A DNA stretch of 13,418 bases from an uncultured Acetobacteraceae bacterium (GTDB taxonomy: Bacteria > Pseudomonadota > Alphaproteobacteria > Acetobacterales > Acetobacteraceae): contig CALGVL010000373.1 in the NCBI GenBank assembly GCA_937930165.1, positions 1-13,418 on the forward strand, given 5' to 3'. Position 1 is the first letter of the stretch. Each line of letters opens with the position of its first letter. Under the pieces are notes generated by a model, which was given only the letters and a program-made list of their open reading frames with translations, did not search any database and had not been told where the DNA came from. Of the stretch, positions 1 through 7,764 are shown one piece after another. A program made the translations under genes and the position numbers.

Positions 1-23
1 GGCCGCAGGCCGCATTGGAACGG

Positions 24-29
24 AGGAGG
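24..29 (+). promoter_or_regulatory. Shine-Dalgarno supporting the rseP TTG start
   Basis: AGGAGG lies 5 bases before a TTG codon and decides the start of rseP. The same frame is open upstream to the window edge but shows no ATG or GTG before this TTG. Confidence 0.65.
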
Positions 30-34
30 GCGGT

Positions 35-1165
35 TTGGACCTGTTGGCGCATCTCTGGGGCATGCTGCCGGCCCTGCCGCGCACCCTGATCGCCTTCGCG
101 GTCGTGCTCGGCCCGCTGGTCTTCGTGCATGAGCTCGGCCATTACCTCGCGGCGCGGTGGCGCGGCGTCCATGTGGATGCCTTCTCCATCGGCTTCGGCC
201 GGCCGCTATTCAGGCGCACGGACCGGCACGGCACGGAATGGAGGCTGGGTTGGCTGCCGCTCGGCGGCTATGTGAAGCTGCACGGGCAGGAGACGCCCGA
301 GGACACGACGCCGGAGCAGCGCGCCGCCTGGCGCCCCGGCCGGACCTTCCATGAGAAGCCGGTGGGCAGCCGTGCCATCGTGGTGGCGGCGGGGCCGGTC
401 GCCAATTTCCTGCTCGCCATCCTGCTCTTCGCCGGACTCTTCGCCACGGTCGGCCAACCTGTGGGGACGACCGGCATCGGCGCGGTGATGGAGGGCTCGC
501 CGGCGGCGCATGCCGGGCTGCAGCCGGGCGACGAGATCCTGGCGCTGGACGGCCGGCGGATGACGCGCTTCGAGCAGATTCAGCAATACATCCAGCCGCG
601 CGCCGGCCAGACCGTGGAGGTCCGGGTGGCACGCAATGGCTCGGAACTGGTGCTGAGTGCCGTGCCGGAGCCGCGCGCGAGCGCGCAGGGGACCGTCGGC
701 GTGCTCGGCATCCAGGGCGGCGCGGCGCGGTTCGAGCGGCTGGATCCCGCCTCTGCCCTGGCTGCGGGCGTCTTGCAGACCGCGGATGTGACTTGGCAGA
801 CCCTGACCGGCGTGGCGCAGATGATCGTCGGGCAGCGCAGCGCTGAGGAACTTGGCGGGCCGATCCGCATCGCGGAGATCGCGGGGCAGGCGGCGTCGCA
901 CGGCGTCGTCCAGCTCATCAGCCTGATCGCCCTGCTGTCGGTCGGCCTCGGGCTGCTGAATCTCTTCCCGATTCCGCTGCTGGATGGCGGCCACCTTCTG
1001 TTCTATGCGGCGGAGGCGATTCGCGGCCGCCCGCTGCCGCCGAAGGCGCAGGAATACGGCTTCCGCGCCGGCTTCGTGCTGCTGGTCACGCTGTTCGTCT
1101 TTGTGTCCTGGAACGACATCGTGCATGGCGGCATCGGCCGTTGGGTCGCCCGGCTGATCGGCTGA
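35..1165 (+). CDS. rseP: RseP/MmpA-type site-2 zinc metalloprotease
   Basis: This intramembrane protease (family M50B) cleaves transmembrane segments of anti-sigma factors and other short membrane proteins in the inner membrane. The zinc motif HELGH is at residues 32-36 inside the first membrane segment (about 17-37). A second hydrophobic segment lies at about 113-139, and one PDZ domain at about 146-212 contains a GLQPGDEI-like core. The conserved GGPIRIAEIAG stretch is near 274-284. The second metal-binding motif, NLFPIPLLDGGH, is at 309-320 with its metal-ligand Asp at 317, followed by a last membrane segment at about 345-365. At 376 aa with one PDZ it resembles alphaproteobacterial MmpA rather than the two-PDZ E. 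coli enzyme (about 450 aa). I chose the TTG start because AGGAGG lies 5 bases upstream. The frame stays open to the left edge of the window, so a longer N-terminus cannot be excluded. dxr, the usual upstream neighbour, is not recognisable here. Confidence 0.95.
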   Translation: MDLLAHLWGMLPALPRTLIAFAVVLGPLVFVHELGHYLAARWRGVHVDAFSIGFGRPLFRRTDRHGTEWRLGWLPLGGYVKLHGQETPEDTTPEQRAAWRPGRTFHEKPVGSRAIVVAAGPVANFLLAILLFAGLFATVGQPVGTTGIGAVMEGSPAAHAGLQPGDEILALDGRRMTRFEQIQQYIQPRAGQTVEVRVARNGSELVLSAVPEPRASAQGTVGVLGIQGGAARFERLDPASALAAGVLQTADVTWQTLTGVAQMIVGQRSAEELGGPIRIAEIAGQAASHGVVQLISLIALLSVGLGLLNLFPIPLLDGGHLLFYAAEAIRGRPLPPKAQEYGFRAGFVLLVTLFVFVSWNDIVHGGIGRWVARLIG

Positions 1166-1302
1166 TTCGGGCGGCGCCCCTGGCCTGAGGCGTTGCCGCG
1201 CCGGCCGGGGCGCTGGTTCGGCGGGGGCAGCGGTGCCGGGGATGCGAATTGGGCGCCGCGCCCCTCCTGCGGTTCGCGTCCTGAATCGTCGGGGTGGCGG
1301 TA

Positions 1303-1330
1303 GCGCGGAGGCGCGGCTATTCTCCGCGCC
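1303..1330 (+). other. Two mutually exclusive GC hairpins just before bamA
   Basis: The 181-bp gap between rseP and bamA holds overlapping inverted repeats near its end. GCGCGGAG (1303-1310) pairs perfectly with CTCCGCGC (1322-1329), leaving an 11-base loop. Alternatively GGCGCGG (1310-1316) pairs with CCGCGCC (1324-1330), leaving a 7-base loop. The two stems share their right arm, so only one can form at a time. The loop region includes TATTCT (1318-1323), a weak -10-like hexamer 23 bases before the ATG, without a good -35. The structure could affect bamA translation or transcription. In DNA this GC-rich, chance is also likely. Confidence 0.3.
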
Positions 1331-1346
1331 GCCCGCCAATCCCAGA

Positions 1347-3698
1347 ATGACGGCCCCGCCCTTGCAGCTCTCCCTTCGCGTCCTCCTGCTCGCCACCGCC
1401 TGCCTTGCCCCAGGCCTGCTGTCAGGCCAGGCGGAGGCACAGACCCGGCCGCGCACGCCGGCACGGGTCTCCCCGGCACCGGCCGTGCCGAACGAGGTGG
1501 TGCAGGCCATCGAGGTGCGCGGCAACCAGCGCATCGAGGCGGACACCATCCGCTCCTACATGCTGCTGCAGCCCGGCGATGCCTTCGATCCCGACCGGCT
1601 GGACCGCAGCCTGAAGTCGCTCTACGCCACCGGCCTGTTCCGGGACGTGCAGGTCCGGCGCGAGGGCAACCGGGTGATCGTCGATGTGGCGGAGAACCCC
1701 ATCGTCAACCGCATCGCCTTCGAGGGCAACCGCAAGGTCTCCGACGACGTGCTGCGGAACGAGGTGCAGCTCCGCCCCCGCTCGGTCCTCACCACCCAGG
1801 CGGTCGCGTCCGACCGGCAGCGGATCCTCGAACTCTACGCCCGCCGCGGCCGCTTTGCCGCGAGCGTCGAGCCGAAGGTCATCCAGCTCGACCAGAACCG
1901 GGTTGATGTGGTCTATGAGATCCAGGAGGGCGAGGCGGCGCTGGTCGCGCGCATCAACTTCGTCGGCAACCGCAGCTACTCCGACAGCCGGCTGAAGGAG
2001 GTGGTGGCGACGAAGGAGCAGGCCTGGTACCGGATCTTCTCCTCCTCCGACCAGTACGACCCGGAGCGCCTGGCCTTCGACCGGGAGCTGCTGCGCCGCT
2101 TCTACCTGCGCAACGGCTATGCCGATGTGCAGATCACCAACGCCACCGCCGAGCTGGCGCCCGACCGCAGCGGCTTCTTCATCACCTACACGATCGACGA
2201 AGGGCCGCGCTACCGCGTCGGCAATGTCGATGTCGTCTCCAATATCCGCAACCTGGATGCCGACAGCCTTCGCGGCCTGATCGATATAGACCGGGGCGAC
2301 TGGTACGACGGCGATTCGGTGGAGCGCGTGGCGCAGGCGCTGCAGGATGCGGTGAACCTGCGCGGCTTCCCCTTCGTCGATGTGCAGCCCCGGATCCAGC
2401 GCAACCGCGAGGAACAGCGGGTCGAGCTGACCTTCGAGATCAACGAGGCGCCGCGCGTCTATGTCGAGCGCATCGAGATCAACGGCAACACGCGCACCCA
2501 GGACCGGGTGATCCGGCGTGAATTCCGCCTGGCCGAGGGCGATGCCTTCAATGCGGCGCAGATCCGCCGCTCCCGCCAGCGCATTCGTGACCTCGGCTAT
2601 TTCTCGGATGTGCAGATCACCTCCTCGCCCGGCTCGGCGCCGGATCGGGTGGTGCTGAACACCCAGGTGCAGGAGCGCGCGACCGGCGAGGTCTCGCTCG
2701 GCGGCGGCTACTCGACCGATGCCGGCGCACTGGCCGATATCGGCCTGCGGGAACGCAACCTGCTCGGCACCGGCATCGATGCGCGCATCAACGGCACGCT
2801 GGCGGAACGCCGCAGCCAGGTCGACTTCTCGGTCACCGATCCCTATTTCCTCGACCGCAACCTGGCTGCGGGCGCGGACATCTTCTACATCCAGCGCAAC
2901 CTGCTCTCGATCGCCAGCTACCGCGAACGGCGGGCCGGCTTCGCGCTGCGCGTCGGCTACGCTTTCAACGAGCGGCTGCGGCAGACCTGGGCCTATACTC
3001 TGTCGAGCCGCGAGATTTTCGACATCTCGGAGAACGCCTCGCGATTCGTGAAGGAGCAGGCTGGCACCACGCTGCTGTCGCAGATCGGCCAGACCCTCAC
3101 CTATGACTTCCGCGATTCGATCATCGACCCGCGGCGCGGCGGCGTGCTGCGCCTCGGCACCGACTTCGCCGGCATCGGCGGCAATACCGCCTATATCCGT
3201 GCGCGTCTCGACGGTTCTTATTTCATCTCGCTCGAATCGCTGCTCGGCGACCCGGACTACGTCCTCTCCTTCTCAGGCAGCGTCGGCTATCTGGAGCCGC
3301 TGTTCGGCAGGAAGGACCGCATTGTGGACCGCTTCTTCCTGGGCGGTGAGAACCTGCGCGGCTTCCGCATCGCCGGCGCTGGGCCGCGTGACATCAACAC
3401 CCGGGACAGCCTCGGCGGCCGCCTGCTCTGGACCCAGAGCACGGAGATGCGCTTCCCGCTGCCCCTGCCGGCGGAACTCGGCCTGGTCGGCCGCGCCTTC
3501 GTCGATGTTGGCGCCCTCACGGAAAGCGTGAAGGGGCCGGAGGTGCGCGACACCGGCAGGCCGCGGGTCGGCGCCGGCGTTGGCGTTTCCTGGCGCAGCC
3601 CCTTCGGGCTGATCAATCTCGACCTCGCTCAGGCCGTGGTGAAGGACCGCTACGATGAGACGCAGGTCTTCCGCTTCGGCTTCGGCACCCGCTTCTGA
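1347..3698 (+). CDS. bamA: BamA, outer-membrane protein assembly factor (Omp85)
   Basis: BamA is the central, essential subunit of the BAM complex and folds and inserts beta-barrel proteins into the outer membrane. The ATG at 1347 gives a typical Sec signal peptide: hydrophobic core at about residues 12-25 and an AEA cleavage site after residue 31. Five POTRA domains follow at about 50-117, 118-196, 199-286, 288-368 and 370-446, each with the G-N/G-x-R type core. The Omp85 barrel runs from about 447 to 783. The loop-6 signature is LRGF at 670-673 (VRGF in E. coli), and the protein ends in TRF, with the C-terminal Phe expected of a barrel beta-signal. The length of 783 aa is normal. The frame is open upstream to 1233, but that extension would bury the signal peptide, so I reject it. 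No strong Shine-Dalgarno is visible. It sits between rseP and the skp-like gene, as in many alphaproteobacteria. Confidence 0.96.
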   Translation: MTAPPLQLSLRVLLLATACLAPGLLSGQAEAQTRPRTPARVSPAPAVPNEVVQAIEVRGNQRIEADTIRSYMLLQPGDAFDPDRLDRSLKSLYATGLFRDVQVRREGNRVIVDVAENPIVNRIAFEGNRKVSDDVLRNEVQLRPRSVLTTQAVASDRQRILELYARRGRFAASVEPKVIQLDQNRVDVVYEIQEGEAALVARINFVGNRSYSDSRLKEVVATKEQAWYRIFSSSDQYDPERLAFDRELLRRFYLRNGYADVQITNATAELAPDRSGFFITYTIDEGPRYRVGNVDVVSNIRNLDADSLRGLIDIDRGDWYDGDSVERVAQALQDAVNLRGFPFVDVQPRIQRNREEQRVELTFEINEAPRVYVERIEINGNTRTQDRVIRREFRLAEGDAFNAAQIRRSRQRIRDLGYFSDVQITSSPGSAPDRVVLNTQVQERATGEVSLGGGYSTDAGALADIGLRERNLLGTGIDARINGTLAERRSQVDFSVTDPYFLDRNLAAGADIFYIQRNLLSIASYRERRAGFALRVGYAFNERLRQTWAYTLSSREIFDISENASRFVKEQAGTTLLSQIGQTLTYDFRDSIIDPRRGGVLRLGTDFAGIGGNTAYIRARLDGSYFISLESLLGDPDYVLSFSGSVGYLEPLFGRKDRIVDRFFLGGENLRGFRIAGAGPRDINTRDSLGGRLLWTQSTEMRFPLPLPAELGLVGRAFVDVGALTESVKGPEVRDTGRPRVGAGVGVSWRSPFGLINLDLAQAVVKDRYDETQVFRFGFGTRF

Positions 3699-3717
3699 CC
3701 TCGGGATTTCCACGCAT

Positions 3718-4494
3718 ATGCCAGCACAGCGCGCATCGCTCCTCACGGCTTCGGCCTTCCTGCTCTCGGCCGTGGCGGCGTGGCCGGCCGCAGCGCAGCA
3801 GCAGCAGGAATGGTTCGTCCCCAATCAGGGGCAACAGCGCCCGGCGCAGCAGCGGCCGGCGCAGCAGCGGCCGCAGCAGAGTCAGCAGCGCCCCGCCACC
3901 CGGACCGAGGCCCCGCCGCCTCTGCCGCCGGGCCAGCAGCCGCCGGCGGCCGTCATCGGCATCGTCGATGTGCAGGAGATCCAGCGCGTCTCCACCGCTT
4001 TCAACCAGGTGCGGGAGGAGATCGAGCGGCGCCGGCAGAAGCTGAACGACGACCTGCAGCGCGAGCAGAACAGCTGGCGGGAGCAGCAGCAGCAACTCGC
4101 CAACCAGCGCTCCAGCCTGCCGCCGGACCAGCTTCGCCAGAAGGAGCGCGACCTGCAGGACCGCATCACCGACAGCCAGCGTATCTTCCGTGAGCGGTCG
4201 CGCGCCATCGAGCAGGCGGCGCAGGGCGCGCTGATGGAGATCGAGCAGGCGCTCGGCAACGTCATCCGTCAGGTGGCGGCCAGCCGCCATGTCAACCTGG
4301 TGCTGCCCCGGCCGCTGGTGATCTACAACGACCCGCCCTTCGACCTGACGGAGGAGGTGGCGCAGCAGTTCAACAAGGTGCTGCGCAACGTGACGATTCC
4401 GCCAGAGTCGGGCGGGGCGCAGCCCAATGCCGCGGCCACGCCCCGGCCGGCTGCCCCCGCTGGCCAGCAGGGGCAGTCGCCCCAGCGGCGCTGA
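3718..4494 (+). CDS. OmpH/Skp-family periplasmic chaperone with Q/P-rich N-terminal linker
   Basis: Skp-family chaperones are trimers that hold unfolded outer-membrane proteins in the periplasm and pass them to BAM. The ATG at 3718, 19 bases after bamA, gives a signal peptide with an AAA cleavage site after residue 26. Residues 27-79 are a low-complexity segment rich in Gln and Pro that includes four QQRP(A) units at 39-60. The Skp core starts at IGIVDVQEI (80-88), runs through a charged coiled coil (about 95-190), and ends with the family-typical LVLPRPLVIYND and a final helix to about 224. A Pro/Ala/Gln-rich tail follows to 258. E. coli Skp is about 161 aa, so the flanking tails make this protein unusually long. 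An alternative ATG at 3655, inside bamA, would put 21 residues before the signal peptide and is unlikely. The family assignment is confident, and the role of the tails is unknown. Confidence 0.9.
   Translation: MPAQRASLLTASAFLLSAVAAWPAAAQQQQEWFVPNQGQQRPAQQRPAQQRPQQSQQRPATRTEAPPPLPPGQQPPAAVIGIVDVQEIQRVSTAFNQVREEIERRRQKLNDDLQREQNSWREQQQQLANQRSSLPPDQLRQKERDLQDRITDSQRIFRERSRAIEQAAQGALMEIEQALGNVIRQVAASRHVNLVLPRPLVIYNDPPFDLTEEVAQQFNKVLRNVTIPPESGGAQPNAAATPRPAAPAGQQGQSPQRR
3832..3897 (+). repeat. Short tandem repeat encoding QQRPA units
   Basis: Four copies of a roughly 15-base unit encode QQRP(A) at residues 39-43, 44-48, 49-52 and 56-60 of the Skp-like protein, the last two separated by QQS. The second and third copies share CAGCAGCGGCCG exactly. 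Such an array can change length by slippage while keeping frame, so the linker may vary between strains. Confidence 0.75.
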
Positions 4495-4504
4495 GCAGCT
4501 TTCC

Positions 4505-5533
4505 ATGGCGGTGGATCCGCGCTTCTTCGCCTCGGCTGGGCCGCTGAGCCTGGCCGCGATCGCCGCCGCGGCCGGCGGCCGTTTCGAGGGCGACCCGCAG
4601 CGGCAGTTCCTTGGCGTGGCGCCGCTGCAGGAGGCCGGCCCCGACCAGGTGAGCTTCCTGGACAACCGCCGCTACACGCCGGCGCTACGCGCCACCCGCG
4701 CCGGCGCGGTGGTGCTGCAGCCAGCCATGGCGGGGGAGGTGCCGGAGGGCACGGTCGCGATCCTGACCGAGACGCCCTATCTCGGCTTCGCCCGTATCGC
4801 GGCGCTGTTCCACCCGCCGCCCCCGCCGGTGCCCGGCATCCACCCGACCGCTGTCATTGCCCCCGATGCCGTGGTGGGGGAGGGGACGGAGATCGGCCCC
4901 TATGTGGTGGTTGGCGCCGGTGCGCGGATCGGCCGCTCCTGCATCCTGCAGGCGCATGTCGTGGTGGGACCGGGGGTCGAGCTGGGGGATGGCTGCCGCC
5001 TGTATGCGCATAGCAGCATCAGCCATGCGGTGGCGGGCAAGGGGGTGGTGCTGCATCCCGGCGCCCGGATCGGCCAGGAGGGGTTTGGTTTCGCCCCCAC
5101 GCCGGACGGGCGTTACGAGACGATGCCGCAACTGGGGCGCGTGATCCTGGGCGACGGCGTGGAGGTCGGCGCCAATGCCTGCGTCGACCGCGGCAGCCAG
5201 GGCGACACGGTGCTCGGCCCGGGCACCCGCCTCGACAATCTGGTGCAGATCGGGCACAACGTCCGCACCGGACGCGGCTGCGTCGTGGTGGCGCAGGCCG
5301 GCATTTCCGGCTCCACCACGCTCGGCGATTTCGTCATGGTCGCGGCGCAGGCGGGCCTCGCCGGCCATCTCCAGGTCGGCACGAAGGCGCGCATCGGCGC
5401 CCAAGCGGGGGTGATGAACCACGTTCCGGCCGGCACGGATGTCATTGGCAGCCCGGCCTGGCCGGTGCGGGAATTCTGGCGCGCCATTGCCCGGCTCAGG
5501 AAGCTCGGGCAGGGCGAGAGGAAGGCAGGCTAA
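4505..5533 (+). CDS. lpxD: LpxD, UDP-3-O-(3-hydroxyacyl)glucosamine N-acyltransferase
   Basis: LpxD transfers a 3-hydroxyacyl chain from ACP to the 2-amino group of UDP-3-O-acylglucosamine, the third step of lipid A synthesis (EC 2.3.1.191), in the cytoplasm. The N-terminal uridine-binding region contains SFLDN at residues 50-54 and the RATRAGAVV stretch at 63-71. From IHPTAVIAP (112-120) a left-handed parallel beta helix of hexapeptide repeats follows. The catalytic His is H251 in LDNLVQIGHNV, equivalent to E. coli H239. The length of 342 aa is normal. I chose the ATG at 4505, 10 bases after the chaperone stop, because the frame upstream overlaps that gene and does not resemble LpxD. The order skp-lpxD-fabZ-lpxA is the classic lipid A cluster, and fabZ starts 4 bases downstream. 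Confidence 0.96.
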   Translation: MAVDPRFFASAGPLSLAAIAAAAGGRFEGDPQRQFLGVAPLQEAGPDQVSFLDNRRYTPALRATRAGAVVLQPAMAGEVPEGTVAILTETPYLGFARIAALFHPPPPPVPGIHPTAVIAPDAVVGEGTEIGPYVVVGAGARIGRSCILQAHVVVGPGVELGDGCRLYAHSSISHAVAGKGVVLHPGARIGQEGFGFAPTPDGRYETMPQLGRVILGDGVEVGANACVDRGSQGDTVLGPGTRLDNLVQIGHNVRTGRGCVVVAQAGISGSTTLGDFVMVAAQAGLAGHLQVGTKARIGAQAGVMNHVPAGTDVIGSPAWPVREFWRAIARLRKLGQGERKAG

Positions 5534-5537
5534 GGTC

Positions 5538-6041
5538 ATGGACGCGACCGGCGGAGCATCGCCGCAGGATGTCGCCCCCGGCGGGGCGGCCGGAGGGGCC
5601 GTGGAGGCGTACGACATCGCGCAGATCATGCGCGCGATCCCGCATCGCTACCCGTTCCTGTTGGTGGACCGGGTTGTCGAGGTGGTGAAGAACGTCTCCG
5701 CCATCGGCATCAAGAACGTCTCCATCAACGAGAACTTCTTCCAGGGCCATTTCCCCGAGCATCCGGTGATGCCCGGCGTACTGATCATCGAGAGCATGGC
5801 GCAGACCGCCGCCGTGCTGGTGGTGGAGACGCTGGGGCCGGAGGCACGCGGCAAGCTCGTCTATTTCATGACGGTGGACAGCGCCAAATTCCGCCGGCCC
5901 GTCGTGCCTGGCGACCAGATGCGCGTGCATGTCTTCAAGGAGAAGCAGCGCGGCAATATCTGGAAGTTCCGCGCCGAGGCCAAGGTGGACGGCAAGGTGG
6001 TGGCGGAAGCCATCTATGCCGCCATGATCCTGGACCGCTGA
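5538..6041 (+). CDS. fabZ: FabZ, 3-hydroxyacyl-ACP dehydratase
   Basis: FabZ dehydrates (3R)-hydroxyacyl-ACP to trans-2-enoyl-ACP in fatty acid elongation (EC 4.2.1.59). It competes with LpxA and LpxD for the same hydroxyacyl-ACP, which explains its place between their genes. The hot-dog fold motifs are clear: IPHRYPFLLVDRV at residues 35-47, then FQGHFPEHPVMPG with catalytic H71, and E85 in VLIIESMAQ. The 14-residue spacing matches E. coli H54/E68. The protein is 167 aa, about 16 longer than E. coli FabZ because of a Gly/Ala-rich N-terminal tail of about 25 residues. The start is 4 bases after the lpxD stop. An AGAGGAAGG-like stretch lies within the end of lpxD. Confidence 0.96.
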   Translation: MDATGGASPQDVAPGGAAGGAVEAYDIAQIMRAIPHRYPFLLVDRVVEVVKNVSAIGIKNVSINENFFQGHFPEHPVMPGVLIIESMAQTAAVLVVETLGPEARGKLVYFMTVDSAKFRRPVVPGDQMRVHVFKEKQRGNIWKFRAEAKVDGKVVAEAIYAAMILDR

Positions 6042-6046
6042 CTCCC

Positions 6047-6907
6047 TTGTCCCATATCGATCCGAGCGCCGTTATCGCCCCTGGCGCTGCCATCGCGGAG
6101 GGTGCCCGCATCGGCGCCGGTTGCCGCATCGGCCCCTTCTGCAGCATCGGCCCGGAGGTGGTGCTGGAGGAGGGGGTGGAACTCGTCTCCCATGTCGTCC
6201 TGGACGGGGCGACGCGCATCGGCGCCGGCGCGCGCATCCTGCCCTTCGCCAGCATCGGCACCCCGCCGCAGGACCTCAAGTACAAGGGGGAGCCGACGCG
6301 CTGCGAACTCGGCCCCGGTTGCCTGGTGCGGGAGGGCGTCACCGTGCATCGCGCCAGTGTCGGCGGCACGGGCGTCACGCGCGTCGGCGCGGGCTGCATG
6401 CTCATGGCCATGGCGCATGTCGCGCATGATTGCCAGGTGGGCGAGGGCGTGATCCTGGCCAACAATGTCATGCTCGGCGGCCATGTGCATGTCGGCGACG
6501 GCGCCTTCGTCGGCGGCGGCGCCGCAGTGCACCAGACGGTGCGCATCGGCCGGCTGGCGATGGTCAGCGGCTTGGCTGGCGTCACCAATGATGTCCCGCC
6601 CTTCGGCTATGTCTTCGGCCTGCCGGCGCGGCTGGTCGGCTTCAATAAAATCGGCCTGCTGCGGCGTGGCGCCTCCCGCGACCAGATCCGCACCCTGCGC
6701 GCCGCGCATAACCTGCTGTTCAAGGAGCCGGGCGAGTTCGCGGCGAAGCTGGAGCAGGCCATGCAGCGTTTCGAGGGCGAGCCGCTGGTGGAGGAGGTGA
6801 TCGCCTTCATCCGTGACCCAAGCCGCCGCCGCCAGCTTGTCCGCCCCGGCCGCATGGCCGCGCCCGAACTCGGCGGCGTCGATGAGGAGAACGGGGACGG
6901 GCAGTGA
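6047..6907 (+). CDS. lpxA: LpxA, UDP-GlcNAc 3-O-acyltransferase
   Basis: LpxA makes the first committed intermediate of lipid A by transferring a 3-hydroxyacyl chain from ACP to the 3-OH of UDP-GlcNAc (EC 2.3.1.129), in the cytoplasm as a trimer. The left-handed beta helix of hexapeptide repeats starts at once with SHIDPSAVIAPGA. Catalytic H127 lies in AMAHVAHDCQVG (E. coli H125), and AAVHQ carries H162 (E. coli H160). The C-terminal helical domain follows from about residue 205. G175 aligns by counting with E. coli G173, the acyl-chain ruler. The length of 286 aa is slightly above the usual 260-270 because of a C-terminal tail. The start is TTG, 5 bases after the fabZ stop, and no Shine-Dalgarno is visible. 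No other start gives the expected N-terminus, so translation probably depends on coupling to fabZ. Confidence 0.95.
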   Translation: MSHIDPSAVIAPGAAIAEGARIGAGCRIGPFCSIGPEVVLEEGVELVSHVVLDGATRIGAGARILPFASIGTPPQDLKYKGEPTRCELGPGCLVREGVTVHRASVGGTGVTRVGAGCMLMAMAHVAHDCQVGEGVILANNVMLGGHVHVGDGAFVGGGAAVHQTVRIGRLAMVSGLAGVTNDVPPFGYVFGLPARLVGFNKIGLLRRGASRDQIRTLRAAHNLLFKEPGEFAAKLEQAMQRFEGEPLVEEVIAFIRDPSRRRQLVRPGRMAAPELGGVDEENGDGQ

Positions 6908-7764
6908 GCCAGGCGTCCCCCGGCACCCTCGGCATCCTGGCCGGCGGGGGGGAGGTCCCGCTGCGGATCGCCCGCGCGGCGCTGGCCGCCGGCCGGCGGG
7001 TCTTCGCCATCGCCCTGGAAGGCTGGGCGGATCCGGCTGCCTGGGCCGGCATCCCGCATATGCGGGAGCGGCCGGGCGCCGCCGGGCGTATCCTGGACCG
7101 GCTGCGGGCGGAGGGGGTGCGGCAGATCGTCATGGTTGGCCAGGCGCAGCGCCCCTCCATGCTGGCGCTGCGCCCCGATGCGACCGGGGCGCGGCTACTG
7201 GCCCGCATCGGCCGGGCCTTCTTCCAGGGCGATGACGGGCTGCTCCGCGCCGTGGCGCGCGTGCTGGAGGAAGAGGGGTTCGAGATCCTCGCCGCCCAGT
7301 CCGTGCTGCAGGACATCCTGCCCGGCCCCGGCCTGCTGACCCGCGCCGCGCCAGATGCGACGGCCTGGGCCGACATCGCCCGCGGCATCGCCGTGGTCCG
7401 GGCGCTCGGCGCCGTGGATGTCGGCCAGGGCGCCGTGGTGCAGCAGGGGCTGGTGCTGGGGGTGGAGGCGATCGAGGGCACCGATGCGCTGCTGGCGCGT
7501 TGCGCCGGACTCAGGCGGGAGGGCCCGGGGGGCGTGCTGGTCAAACTGGTGAAGCCCGGGCAGGATCGGCGCCTGGACCTGCCCACCATCGGGCCGGTCA
7601 CGGTGCAGGGCGCCATCGCGGCGGGCCTGTCCGGCATCGCCATCGAGGCCGGCGGGACCATCCTGGTGGACCGGCCGGCGACGGTGGCAGCTGCGGATGC
7701 GGCCGGGCTGTTCCTGCTGGTCCTGCACCCGGACGAAGTCCAGCCGAAGGAGAGAGCGCCATGA
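6904..7764 (+). CDS. lpxI: LpxI, UDP-2,3-diacylglucosamine diphosphatase
   Basis: LpxI (formerly DUF1009) hydrolyses UDP-2,3-diacylglucosamine to lipid X (2,3-diacylglucosamine 1-phosphate) and UMP, replacing LpxH in alphaproteobacteria and some other groups. The N-terminal domain begins with LGILAGGGEVPL (9-20). The C-terminal catalytic domain carries KPGQDRRLDLPTIGP, with Asp at 221 and 225. From memory, the critical Asp in the Caulobacter enzyme is D225, which fits this motif. The length of 286 aa is normal. The GTG start overlaps the lpxA stop in a GTGA, so the two are probably translationally coupled. lpxB, which normally follows, is absent; gloA takes its place. Confidence 0.93.
   Translation: MSQASPGTLGILAGGGEVPLRIARAALAAGRRVFAIALEGWADPAAWAGIPHMRERPGAAGRILDRLRAEGVRQIVMVGQAQRPSMLALRPDATGARLLARIGRAFFQGDDGLLRAVARVLEEEGFEILAAQSVLQDILPGPGLLTRAAPDATAWADIARGIAVVRALGAVDVGQGAVVQQGLVLGVEAIEGTDALLARCAGLRREGPGGVLVKLVKPGQDRRLDLPTIGPVTVQGAIAAGLSGIAIEAGGTILVDRPATVAAADAAGLFLLVLHPDEVQPKERAP
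7747..7752 (+). promoter_or_regulatory. Shine-Dalgarno for gloA inside the end of lpxI
   Basis: AAGGAG lies 8 bases before the gloA ATG, within the last codons of lpxI. It supports the 7761 start over the long open frame that extends upstream. Confidence 0.6.

Noticed and set aside
3..89. Frame ending at TGA 87-89 as the tail of dxr
   Set aside because: The Cys/Arg-rich translation shows no Dxr feature and would overlap rseP by over 50 bases.
1233..1346. Upstream start for BamA
   Set aside because: The added 38 residues are Arg/Gly-rich, unlike the family, and would bury the signal peptide.
206..1549. A 447-codon open frame on the - strand opposite rseP and the start of bamA
   Set aside because: It is antisense to a clear metalloprotease gene. 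Its composition is low-complexity Arg/Ala/Gln/His and it has no family signature.
3655..3717. Upstream ATG for the Skp-like protein, inside bamA
   Set aside because: It would place 21 residues before a normal signal peptide. The ATG at 3718 gives a proper secreted precursor.
3832..3897. Tandem units considered as a CRISPR-like or intergenic repeat array
   Set aside because: The units are 15 bases, contiguous, in frame and encode QQRPA inside a clear chaperone gene. There are no spacers.
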